Source: Edaphobacter sp. (GTDB lineage: Bacteria > Acidobacteriota > Terriglobia > Terriglobales > Acidobacteriaceae). From it: a DNA stretch of 64,000 nucleotides. Below, piece after piece: positions 10,183 through 18,968 of this stretch. A program made the position numbers and the translations under genes. Below the pieces are notes generated by a model. It was not told the origin of the DNA. It did not search any database and worked only from the letters and a program-made list of their open reading frames with translations. The stretch is taken from positions 1 to 64,000 of the forward strand of contig JAOAPF010000317.1 of the NCBI GenBank assembly GCA_025462755.1. Reading direction: 5' to 3'. How positions within the stretch are numbered: position 1 is the first letter of the stretch; each line of letters begins with the position of its first letter.

Positions 10183-12306
10183 TCAGCCCACCGTTCCCAT
10201 ACTCCGTACCCGAATCTCTGGAGGAATCTCCCCCGGCGCCAGGACCGTCACCTTCGGCAGAAACGGCTCCAGCCAGCGCCGCACGTGATAACGGGCCGGA
10301 CTCGGACACAGAAGCACGGGCAGTGCCGAGGTGGATGCTCCTCCGGTTAGGCGTTTCACAGATTCCACCAACCGCTTCAAAAAGTCAGACGGCATACCCG
10401 CGGACCGACCTCCATCCCCCAGCAACAGCCCCGCACCCTGCGGATCGAACGTGTGCAGCAACTGGTTCTCGAGCGTCTGATCCAGCACAAGCACACGCAG
10501 CCCGCCGTCGCCGTCAAGCAGCGGATGAACCAACCCTCGTCCCAACGACTGCCGCACATTCTCCACCAGGTGCACGACGTTCTTCGACTGCTGTGCCGCC
10601 TCCACCAGGATCTCTAGAATCGCTCCCAAGTCACGAATGGAAACCTGTTCTCGCAGCAACTGCTGCAGCACACGCTGCACCTCGCCAAGGGTCATCAGCT
10701 TCGGCACCAACTCCTCTACAAGCTTCGGGTGCGACTCATTCATGCTGTCCAGCAGACGCTTCACCTCCTGCCTCCCCAGCAGTTCATGCGCATGTCTGCG
10801 GATCAGCTCACCAAGATGCGTTCCAATCACCGTTGTCTGATCCACCACCGAGTAACCCGTCGCCAACGCCTGCTCCTCCAGGCCCGGCTGAATCCACCGC
10901 GCCTGCACGCCAAAAGCCGGTTCTGTCGTCTCCACGCCAGGCAGCACCCGGGCCTTCGGATCCGCGTTCACCGCCAGCAGACAGTTCTGTTCCGTCTGCC
11001 AGCGCGCAATCTCAACTCCACGCAAACTCACCACGTACTCCCGAGGCTTGAGTCGCAAATTGTCCGTAATATGAACCGGCGGAACGATGAACCCAAGCTC
11101 CGTCGCGAGGTGCCGCCGCAGTGCGCGAACTCGGTTGAGCATCTGCCCGCCCTGCTTCTCATCCACCATCGGAATCAGCTGAAATCCGATCTCCAGCGTC
11201 AACTCATCCATCTTCAGCAGCGAAGCAAGATTCTCGCCCTTAGCCACATCAGCTGCCTTAGCCTTATCGCCGGTCGCGACCGCGCCTGCAGACTCCTCCG
11301 CCAATGCCAGGGAGGCATCCTTTGCCGCAGGCAGCCTACGCGCAATCAACCCCACGCCAACCGCCATCAGGACGAACGACAGCTTCGGCAATCCCGGAAT
11401 CAGAGCCAGCCCCAGCAGCACACCGCATGCAATCCAAAGCGTATTGCGCCCCCGCAGCAGCTGGGTTCCGAGTTCGTCGTCCAGCGACCCTGCAGAGGAA
11501 GCACGCGTCAACACCATGCCACCGGCGATAGAAACCAGCAGGCTTGGGATCATCGTCACTAGGCCATCGCCAACCGTCAAAATTGTATAGGTCTTCACCG
11601 CCGTGGCTAGATCCGTGCCATGCTGCAGCACGCCGATCAACAACCCCGCCACAATATTGATCGCGGTGATCAGAATTGTAGCCAGCGAGTCCCTCTGATT
11701 GAACTTCGCCGCGCCATCCATCGCGCCATAGAACTCCGCCTCGCGTGCAATCGCCTGCCGCCGTTTCCGCGCACCCTGCTCATCGATCAAGCCAGCGTTC
11801 ATGTCCGCATCGATGGCCATCTGCTTACCCGGCAGCGCATCGAGCGTAAATCTCGCCGTCACCTCAGCCGTCCTCACTGCGCCGTGGCTGACCACCAGAA
11901 ACTGAATTGCTATCAGCGCGAGAAAAAGCACCAGGCCCACGACATAGTTCCCACCTACGACAAACTGCCCGAAAGCCTCGATCACCGAACCTGCCGCGTG
12001 CGTCCCCTCCTGCCCATGCAGCAGAATCATCCGGCTCGAAGCCAGATTCAGCGACAACCGGAACAGTGTCAGCAAAAGCAGCAGCGTCGGAAACACCGAA
12101 AAATCCACCGCCCGCCGCACCTGCACCGCGGTCAAAAACACGATCACCGAAGCCGTAATTGAAGCGGCCAACAAAATATCCAGCACCATACTCGGCACCG
12201 GAATAATCATGACGAACACCATGCTGATTGCAGCCACAGGAAGCAGCAACGTCTGCAACTTCGCCACCTGAAAACCATCACTTTTCTTCATCACCATCTC
12301 ACTCAC
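10183..12306 (-). CDS. flhA: Flagellar biosynthesis protein FlhA
   Basis: 707 aa; multi-TM N-terminus; LPGKQMAIDADMNAGLID, GDGLVTMIPSLLVSIAGGMVLTR. Confidence 0.95.
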   Translation of the reverse strand: MSEMVMKKSDGFQVAKLQTLLLPVAAISMVFVMIIPVPSMVLDILLAASITASVIVFLTAVQVRRAVDFSVFPTLLLLLTLFRLSLNLASSRMILLHGQEGTHAAGSVIEAFGQFVVGGNYVVGLVLFLALIAIQFLVVSHGAVRTAEVTARFTLDALPGKQMAIDADMNAGLIDEQGARKRRQAIAREAEFYGAMDGAAKFNQRDSLATILITAINIVAGLLIGVLQHGTDLATAVKTYTILTVGDGLVTMIPSLLVSIAGGMVLTRASSAGSLDDELGTQLLRGRNTLWIACGVLLGLALIPGLPKLSFVLMAVGVGLIARRLPAAKDASLALAEESAGAVATGDKAKAADVAKGENLASLLKMDELTLEIGFQLIPMVDEKQGGQMLNRVRALRRHLATELGFIVPPVHITDNLRLKPREYVVSLRGVEIARWQTEQNCLLAVNADPKARVLPGVETTEPAFGVQARWIQPGLEEQALATGYSVVDQTTVIGTHLGELIRRHAHELLGRQEVKRLLDSMNESHPKLVEELVPKLMTLGEVQRVLQQLLREQVSIRDLGAILEILVEAAQQSKNVVHLVENVRQSLGRGLVHPLLDGDGGLRVLVLDQTLENQLLHTFDPQGAGLLLGDGGRSAGMPSDFLKRLVESVKRLTGGASTSALPVLLCPSPARYHVRRWLEPFLPKVTVLAPGEIPPEIRVRSMGTVG

Positions 12307-13484
12307 ATCCCACCCCCAAAGCCACGCATCGCAACCATCTCCATCGTTCCGGCATTTCCTCTCGCATCAGCGCGCCCAGCGTCTTGCTGTTCTCTCTCTT
12401 TCGCGTGGCGGTCTCGACGCACGCGTTCCTCGACCTTCTGTCGGTACAAATAGGCCAGAATGCCAGCCACGGCTGCGTACAGCTCGAACGGAATCGATTG
12501 GCCCGGCTCGACCATCTTGTATAAACTCCGCGCCAGTGGAGGATTCTCGATGATCGGAATCCCCGCCCACCGTGCCTCTTCGCGAATCTCCGCGGCAAGC
12601 AGATCTCTCCCCTTCGCCAACACCGTTGGTGCCGACATCGTCTCGAAGCTGAATTCAAGAGCCACCGCATAGTGGGTCGGGTTGGTAATCACCACACTCG
12701 CCCGCGACATGTCCGCCTTCACCTTGCGCTTGCGCATCGCGCGCTGAATCTGCCGCACCTTCGCCTTGATCTGCGGATTTCCCATCGCATCCCGTATCTC
12801 TTCCCGCATCTCCTGCTTGCTCATCTTCAGCCGCTGGTTCCAACTCCTCCACTCGATCGCATAGTCCAGACCGGACCACGCCAGCGTCACCCAGGCCGCA
12901 TCGACCGCGAGCCCATACGCGGTCGAAAACGTCGCCGGCAATCGGACCAGGCTCATCACCGGCATCGGAATCATCAACGCCTTCGACGCCCCCCATCCCA
13001 GCACCACCATCACGGCCGCCGGCACCAACGACTTAGCCACTCGCGTAGCCGATCGCAAACTGAACAAATTCCCCAGGTTCGTCACTGGGTTCAACTTCGC
13101 AAATTTCAACTCCATCGCCCCGGGATTGATCTGCACACCACCGCTCTGTGCCACTCCCGAGAGCAGCGCCCCAACAAAACTTGCCGCTAATACCAATCCC
13201 ACGGGCAACAGCGCTGGTAAAAGCAACTGCCACACCGCCACAAGTAAAAGCTGTTCCCCGCCCTGTCTATCCACACCGTTCAGTCCCACGACTGCCGAGC
13301 GCAGGCTTCCGGCATACACTCTGCCCCAACTCGAAACAAATCCATTCGACAACGCCCCCAACACCATCACGCCGCCCAGCATCGCCATCGCGGACAGGAG
13401 TTCACGGCTGTGAACACTGTCGCCTCGCTCGCGCGCCTTCTTCTTTCTTAGCGGAGTAGCCTGTTCTGTTCCCTTATCGGCCAT
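12303..13484 (-). CDS. flhB: Flagellar biosynthesis protein FlhB
   Basis: MADKGTEQATPLRKKKARERGDS..., SRASVVITNPTHYAVALEF (NPTH autocleavage motif). ORF track begins at 13517; ATG at 13484 preferred. Confidence 0.95.
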   Translation of the reverse strand: MADKGTEQATPLRKKKARERGDSVHSRELLSAMAMLGGVMVLGALSNGFVSSWGRVYAGSLRSAVVGLNGVDRQGGEQLLLVAVWQLLLPALLPVGLVLAASFVGALLSGVAQSGGVQINPGAMELKFAKLNPVTNLGNLFSLRSATRVAKSLVPAAVMVVLGWGASKALMIPMPVMSLVRLPATFSTAYGLAVDAAWVTLAWSGLDYAIEWRSWNQRLKMSKQEMREEIRDAMGNPQIKAKVRQIQRAMRKRKVKADMSRASVVITNPTHYAVALEFSFETMSAPTVLAKGRDLLAAEIREEARWAGIPIIENPPLARSLYKMVEPGQSIPFELYAAVAGILAYLYRQKVEERVRRDRHAKEREQQDAGRADARGNAGTMEMVAMRGFGGGM

Positions 13485-13613
13485 TATGTCCAGCCTCCGC
13501 GTGAACCCAGCCAGCAAGGAGAGATTCGTCAGCCCACGTCATACGTAACCCGCCATCCAATCGCAAGACCCACACGATCCGCAGTGCTCTCCTCTTTGTC
13601 TCCGTGACAACTC

Positions 13614-14396
13614 TCATGCACGCACCAGCATCTTCGCCGCAGCGTCCAGCAACGCCGTAAAGTGACGTTCAATCCACCCCGGCCACACCGCCAGGCTTCC
13701 AATCAGGACTGCATAGGACACCATCGTCTTCAGCGGTATGCTCACCACCATCGCAGGCAGCTGCGGCGACAACCGCGCCACCAACGCGATCGTTACCTCA
13801 ACAGCCAGCGCCGCAGCCATCACAGGGGCCGCCAACTGCAGCCCCGCCAGAAAAATTCCACTCGCCATCATCGTCAGCGCAACACCGGTCTTTGCCTGCA
13901 TCACAGCCTGACCCACCGGAACCGCAGAAAAGCTTCGCACTACAGCCGCCAGCACGGTCCGGTCCAGTCCAGATCCGATAATCACTAGCACGCCCAGCCA
14001 GCCCAGCATCTGCCCCAGTACTGCCGTCTCGATCATCGAATTTGGGTCCAGCAGATTCACCAGCGAAAAACTGAACTGCAGGCCCAGCAGCGTCCCCGCA
14101 AACGTCAGTGCCTCGTTCAACAGCGTCAGAGAAAGTCCGAAGACGAGTCCCACGCCAAGCTCTCCCAGGACGGCCCGCGTATCGAGCACCGCCCGCGCCC
14201 CTGGCACCGTTGCGACCGCCGGAGCCAGCAGAATCGTCATCGCGAAGACAAATCCAACCTTGATCCGCGGAGCAATCGCCGGCGAAGAGAAGACCGGACA
14301 AAACACCATCAGTCCGCTCAGCCGCACCATCACCAGCAATGCTGCCGTTAGATACTGCGGCCAGTCTTCGATCAATCCGCTCAGTTCCCGATTCAT
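13614..14396 (-). CDS. fliR: Flagellar biosynthesis protein FliR
   Basis: 260 aa multi-TM; VFSSPAIAPRIKVGFVFAMTI; position between flhB and fliQ. Confidence 0.92.
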   Translation of the reverse strand: MNRELSGLIEDWPQYLTAALLVMVRLSGLMVFCPVFSSPAIAPRIKVGFVFAMTILLAPAVATVPGARAVLDTRAVLGELGVGLVFGLSLTLLNEALTFAGTLLGLQFSFSLVNLLDPNSMIETAVLGQMLGWLGVLVIIGSGLDRTVLAAVVRSFSAVPVGQAVMQAKTGVALTMMASGIFLAGLQLAAPVMAAALAVEVTIALVARLSPQLPAMVVSIPLKTMVSYAVLIGSLAVWPGWIERHFTALLDAAAKMLVRA

Positions 14397-14402
14397 GCCG
14401 TC

Positions 14403-14669
14403 CTATCCCAGGTACTTGTGAAAGCCGGTAAACAAATGCACCGTGAAACTCACCAAACGGTGCACCATCCAGGGCAGTACCGCCACGGTGACGACGAACA
14501 CCACCACCAGCCTCGGCACCGCCGTCAACGTCTGCTCTTGCACACTGGTCAGCGTCTGTAGCAGGCTCACTGCAAGGCTTACCAGGGCCGCCGTCACCAG
14601 CAGCGGAGCGCTCAGCATCATGGCCTCAATCAACAGCCTGCGCATGATCTCCACCGTCTGGTCCGGTCC
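14403..14669 (-). CDS. fliQ: Flagellar biosynthesis protein FliQ
   Basis: MGPDQTVEIMRRLLIEAMMLSAPLLVTAALVSLAVSLLQTLTSVQEQTLTAVPRLVVV. ATG at 14669 preferred over 14699. Confidence 0.93.
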   Translation of the reverse strand, partial: GPDQTVEIMRRLLIEAMMLSAPLLVTAALVSLAVSLLQTLTSVQEQTLTAVPRLVVVFVVTVAVLPWMVHRLVSFTVHLFTGFHKYLG

Positions 14670-14703
14670 CATCTCCTGCCTCCGCTCAACTAAATCCAAA
14701 GTG

Positions 14704-15621
14704 TTAGAAACTCTTAATTAACTGGTCCGCCAGAAGATTCCAGCCGTCGACCATCACAAACAAAAGAACCTTCAGAGGTGTCGAGATCACCACCGGAGGC
14801 AGCTGCATCATGCCGATCGAGGTCGTCACACTGGCCACAACTAGGTCCACCAGCAGAAACGGAAGAAACAACACCGCGCCAATCTGGAACCCAGCCTTCA
14901 ACTCGCTCAGGATGTAGGCCGGCACCACCACCTGAATCGGCAGGTCTTCCTTCCGATTCGGACGCACGGCCATCCCTGCCGATGCAAACACCGCCAGATC
15001 TTTCTCCCGGGCATATCGCAGCATGTACCGTTTTACGGGTGCCACACCGAGGTCCATAGCCTGCTCCCCGGTAATCGTTCCCGCGCTATAGGGAGCCACG
15101 GCGGTCCGCTCCACTTCCAATAGCACAGGCTGAATCAGAAACCACGTCATCATCAGCGCCAGCCCCATCAACACCTGATTCGATGGAGCGGTCTGTGTCC
15201 CCAACGCCTGGCGGAGAAAGTGAAACACCACCAGCAGACGCACCAGCGGAGTCATCGACAACAGGAGCGCCGGCAACAACGTCAACAGTGTCAGCCCCAC
15301 AACAATCGACCACGGCACGCTCTTGCTACCCGCAAGGTCTGACGCAATCGAATCGTTGATCTTGGCTCCGCTCGCATTCGCCGAAAGGCCTACATTTGCA
15401 ACCGAATTGTGCGCCTTCACACTGTTTTTTCTTGGATTGGAAGCCGCTCGACCATACTCGGACGGGGAGCCTAACATATGCCGGCTCAACCCAAATGACT
15501 TGGGCGCCGTCACTGTGGTCACGACCTGCGCTCCATGTGTCTGGGCGTCGGCGAAGGGCAAAGGCGCCATCAACCCAGCCACGACGCACACCAACGATCG
15601 CAATCTCAGCGCTATTGGCAT
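14704..15621 (-). CDS. fliP: Flagellar biosynthesis protein FliP
   Basis: LLSMTPLVRLLVVFHFLRQALGTQTAPSNQVLMGLALMMTWF and GFQIGAVLFLPFLLVDLVVASVTTSIGMMQLPPVVISTPLKVLLF. Confidence 0.95.
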   Translation of the reverse strand: MPIALRLRSLVCVVAGLMAPLPFADAQTHGAQVVTTVTAPKSFGLSRHMLGSPSEYGRAASNPRKNSVKAHNSVANVGLSANASGAKINDSIASDLAGSKSVPWSIVVGLTLLTLLPALLLSMTPLVRLLVVFHFLRQALGTQTAPSNQVLMGLALMMTWFLIQPVLLEVERTAVAPYSAGTITGEQAMDLGVAPVKRYMLRYAREKDLAVFASAGMAVRPNRKEDLPIQVVVPAYILSELKAGFQIGAVLFLPFLLVDLVVASVTTSIGMMQLPPVVISTPLKVLLFVMVDGWNLLADQLIKSF

Positions 15622-15953
15622 GTCTCATCCAGACCTTTCGCCACAAAATCCAGCGAGACCTCAGCCTTCAACCGCACAATCGTCTCGACGCTCTCCATGC
15701 CACCGCCCACCAAAAAGCTCTCTCCAGCACAAGTCACCAGCATCAGCTGCCTCTTCCCTCCAAGCGACAGCGTCTCCACAAGCCGCAATTGTTTTTGTTG
15801 CATCTCACGTTGGCCACGCCAGCCTCGCAGCAGTCCAAGCAAAAAGCCCGCAAATCCCTGCACCTCAGAACCTCCAGACGTCGCCACATCGCTCACGTTT
15901 CTCCGACCTGCGCCTTGCAAAACTCGCATTCCATCACCTCGATCCACAAGCAT
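15612..15953 (-). CDS. fliO: Flagellar biosynthesis protein FliO-like
   Basis: 113 aa; QLRLVETLSLGGKRQLMLVTCAGESFLVGGGMESVETIVRL; directly upstream of fliP. Start uncertain. Confidence 0.7.
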   Translation of the reverse strand: MLVDRGDGMRVLQGAGRRNVSDVATSGGSEVQGFAGFLLGLLRGWRGQREMQQKQLRLVETLSLGGKRQLMLVTCAGESFLVGGGMESVETIVRLKAEVSLDFVAKGLDETCQ

Positions 15954-16014
15954 TCCATCCCGTCCTGGTGACGGCTTTCATGCCACTCTCGTCTGCGTCA
16001 TCTGGTCGATTCCT

Positions 16015-16350
16015 TTACCCCAGCCGCGTCAATCGCAAAGCAACCGTCTGAGCCTGCACTTCGAACTCACTCCAGCCCAACTGCGTCTGACCAACCATCA
16101 CAGGCACGTCGTCAGTAGCCGGCGAGAGACTTTCAAAGACCTGCCCCTCTTTCAGCGCCAGTAAATCTCTTACCCTGAAGCGGAGTACAACACCTGTCCG
16201 CAGCGTCACACGCAACTGCGCCAACGTTTCCCAGTACGGATGCCCCTCGATCCGCATCATCCACGGCGTCTTCGGAACTGCCCGCATCAAATCCACATTC
16301 GCGGCCGTTGCAGCCTGTGCACTCCGCCTTGCCAGCTCTGTTCCTGTCAT
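16015..16350 (-). CDS. Second FliN-like SpoA-domain protein
   Basis: 111 aa; LAQLRVTLRTGVVLRFRVRDLLALKEGQVFESLSPATDDVPVMVGQTQLGWSEFEVQAQTVALRLTRL. Confidence 0.8.
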   Translation of the reverse strand: MTGTELARRSAQAATAANVDLMRAVPKTPWMMRIEGHPYWETLAQLRVTLRTGVVLRFRVRDLLALKEGQVFESLSPATDDVPVMVGQTQLGWSEFEVQAQTVALRLTRLG

Positions 16351-16395
16351 CGTCCTCTCCGTCTCTCACTTGCCCTTCAACGTCAGACCTGCGTG

Positions 16396-16998
16396 CTAGC
16401 GCTGTACCAGAAAGTCGGTAAAGAAAATCTCCTCCACTTTCAAATCAGCGTTACGCTCGGCCAGAGTTGCCTTCAGCTCAATCTTCAAATGTTCTTTTCC
16501 ATCCGGGGCCAGCAGACCATCCGCAGTCTGTCGTCCCAGCACAGTCAGCGCGGTGTCCCGCACCGCTGCGACACTATCCTCGGTGCCGTTGTCATCCTTG
16601 TTTTTTTCGCCGTTGACCTTTGCGCCCTTCTTGTCGACCACATCCGCTACCCGCAGAGTCAAGGCAACCCGTAGATAGGAACTGCCACCCGCATCAGCCA
16701 GGTTCACCAGGAGCGGCTCCAGCACCATAGCGTGTGTCGCACTCAAGGCAAAGACCTCTGGCTTTTGCGCTGCCCCACCTTGCACCGGCAATCGGCCTGT
16801 ATGGGCAAGGTAATAAACGCCGCCTCCGACACCCAGCGTCGCAATCACCACGCCAGCCACCACCGCAATCAGCAGCTGGACGACTGGAAACTTCGCCGCA
16901 ACGGGAACCGTGACAGGAGCAGGAGCGGAAGCAGGAGCAGGAGAGGGCGCAGGAGAAGCACCAGCCAGAACTGTAGGAGAGGTAGCCATTATGGCCAA
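16396..16998 (-). CDS. fliL: Flagellar basal body-associated protein FliL
   Basis: 200 aa; single TM, VLEPLLVNLADAGGSSYLRVALTLRVAD, C-terminal VEEIFFTDFLVQ. Confidence 0.9.
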   Translation of the reverse strand: MAIMATSPTVLAGASPAPSPAPASAPAPVTVPVAAKFPVVQLLIAVVAGVVIATLGVGGGVYYLAHTGRLPVQGGAAQKPEVFALSATHAMVLEPLLVNLADAGGSSYLRVALTLRVADVVDKKGAKVNGEKNKDDNGTEDSVAAVRDTALTVLGRQTADGLLAPDGKEHLKIELKATLAERNADLKVEEIFFTDFLVQR

Positions 16999-17183
16999 AC
17001 AAAGTGCAAGCCTCTGGCCAACACGACAGGTCCGAACATTAGCGAATCTTCAGGATGGAAGAGCTGAAAGCCGTAGCCGCACCTACGTCCTTGGCTCCAC
17101 AAAAGCAACCGGGGCGGCCAGCCGGTGAGACCCATACTCTGGTCTCGCACCCGCTAAGCCGCCTCGGCCCCCTTCGATCTTCC

Positions 17184-18419
17184 CTACCGAACCATCGACA
17201 ACACATCCTGCGAGATCGTATCGAACGTCGTTATTGTCTTCGAGTTCGCCTCGAACGCCCGCTGCGCCACAATCAGATTAGAAAACTCTGTTGAGATGTT
17301 GACGTTCGACTGCTCGAGCGCCCCATCAACCACTGTACCTCGGCCGCCGGCGCTGGCCACACCTACAGTCGCAAGTCCAGAGGCAGCGGTCGTCATGAAA
17401 TTGTTACCGCCCGAAGCCGTCAACCCGGCTGTATTAGCCACCGTAGCCACTGCAAGCTGCCCGACCGTCAAAGTACGGCCATTGCTGAAATTCGCCGTGA
17501 TCACACCAGCGGAGTCAACAACAAAGCTCTGGTACACGCCGCTGGTAAACCCATCCTGGCTTTGCGCCGTATTGCTCGAAGCGGCGGCAAGCTGTGAGAT
17601 CGTAGGAGTTCCGCTGCTGTTATTCAGGTTCCAGTTGAAGCTAAGATCGCTCGCTCCATCGGCGAGCGTGGGAAACGTAATGTTATTCACACTCCCTGTT
17701 GGCGACACCAGGTTCCCCGACGTATCGAAGGTCAGCGTCCCGGTATTATTCGAAGGTACTCCAGTCGCATCGCCCGCTGGCAGCGCCACCGAATAGCTCC
17801 AGGTATTGGTTCCCGTTTTGGTGTAACTCACCGTCGCCTGGTGGCTTTGGCCCAACGAGTCGAAGATCGTCACCGGCGTCGAATACGGAGTGCCCGCGGT
17901 AGCATTCGAATTCAAGTTCGTAGTGATGGAGAAGTTCTGAGTAGCCTGAGCGCCTTCATTCAGGCCAACCGGTATCGTGATCGGTGACAGGCTGGAGTTC
18001 TGGTTCACCACGCCATTCACCGCGCCGTACCCCATCACCTGTTGCCCATCCTGCGTAATCAAACTGCCGCTCGAACTCAGCTGAAAGTTGCCCGCGCGTG
18101 TTAGCGACTGCACTCCGCCCTGCTGCACGACAAAGAAGCCATTGCCAGCCAACGCCATATCCGCCGAATTTGACGACGAATCCGGCAAAATAGTCCCCTC
18201 GGTAAAGTTAGTGCCTGTTCCCGAAACCTTGGTTCCTGCTCCTAGCTGAATCGCATCGCCTGATCCGGACTGTCCTATCTGCTGATAAAACAGAGTTTCA
18301 AACGAGGTCGTCTGGCCTTTGAATGCTGTCGTGTTGAGGTTCGCCAAATTGTTGCCGATTGTGTTCAGTGCGACTGAATTGGCCTGCAATCCAGACAACG
18401 CTATCGAAAAATTTCCCAT
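17184..18419 (-). CDS. flgE: Flagellar hook protein FlgE
   Basis: 411 aa; FSIALSGLQANSVALNTIGNNLANLNTTAFKGQ, C-terminal LEQSNVNISTEFSNLIVAQRAFEANSKTITTFD. Confidence 0.95.
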   Translation of the reverse strand: MGNFSIALSGLQANSVALNTIGNNLANLNTTAFKGQTTSFETLFYQQIGQSGSGDAIQLGAGTKVSGTGTNFTEGTILPDSSSNSADMALAGNGFFVVQQGGVQSLTRAGNFQLSSSGSLITQDGQQVMGYGAVNGVVNQNSSLSPITIPVGLNEGAQATQNFSITTNLNSNATAGTPYSTPVTIFDSLGQSHQATVSYTKTGTNTWSYSVALPAGDATGVPSNNTGTLTFDTSGNLVSPTGSVNNITFPTLADGASDLSFNWNLNNSSGTPTISQLAAASSNTAQSQDGFTSGVYQSFVVDSAGVITANFSNGRTLTVGQLAVATVANTAGLTASGGNNFMTTAASGLATVGVASAGGRGTVVDGALEQSNVNISTEFSNLIVAQRAFEANSKTITTFDTISQDVLSMVR

Positions 18420-18530
18420 CGTCTCTCTCCTTGGTCTTCCTGGTTACGGTTCTGTTTGTTGTTGCGCGTTTGGTCGCGCAAATCCAACTCAGTCAGTTCT
18501 CTGAGCCGCGGATCACCGCTGCAAATCCGT

Positions 18531-18926
18531 TCAGCCTGTTGTCGTCGAACTTCCCGTTCCTGAAGTACCTGTCGGCGGCGTGCTGGTGGTCCCGGAGATC
18601 GCGGTGTCGAGCGTTCCGATACCTTGGTTGATCGAGATCAACTGCTCCAGGCTATTCACCTGTGTCAGTTGGGTGATGTATTGATTCGGATCCGTCGGTT
18701 GAGTGGGATCCTGGTTCTGCAACTCACTCACCAGCAGCGTAAGAAAATCATTCGATGTAATAGTCGACGAACTTGTAGTACTGCTCGTGCTAGCGGTTGA
18801 GGTTGTCGATGTCGTTGTGTCCTTCGGCGTCGCCTGTACCGCACGTCGCGAAGACAGCGCAGAAGCCACCGTGCTCGCTGCCGATGTTCCTGATGTTCCA
18901 ATCGAACTAAGCTGTGACAAATCCAT
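18531..18926 (-). CDS. flgD: Flagellar hook assembly protein FlgD (short, N-terminal region only)
   Basis: 131 aa; SNDFLTLLVSELQNQDPTQPTDPNQYITQLTQVNSLEQL. Confidence 0.9.
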   Translation of the reverse strand: MDLSQLSSIGTSGTSAASTVASALSSRRAVQATPKDTTTSTTSTASTSSTTSSSTITSNDFLTLLVSELQNQDPTQPTDPNQYITQLTQVNSLEQLISINQGIGTLDTAISGTTSTPPTGTSGTGSSTTTG

Positions 18927-18968
18927 TGTTTGTTCTCCTCAGTTAAAATTTCGTTCCACGTGTCCGTT

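Noticed and set aside
9906-11051. 381-aa plus-strand ORF over fliA/flhA
   Set aside because: Pro/Ser/Ala/Arg-rich translation, antisense to two well-supported flagellar genes.
13466-13484. GCCGATAA resembling a sigma-28 -10 box
   Set aside because: It is the flhB start (ATGGCCGATAAG) and has no TAAAGTTT-like box 11 nt upstream.
16999-17183. c-di-GMP-I riboswitch between fliL and flgE
   Set aside because: Tried to match the conserved GEMM core on both strands by eye; the characteristic segments were not found.
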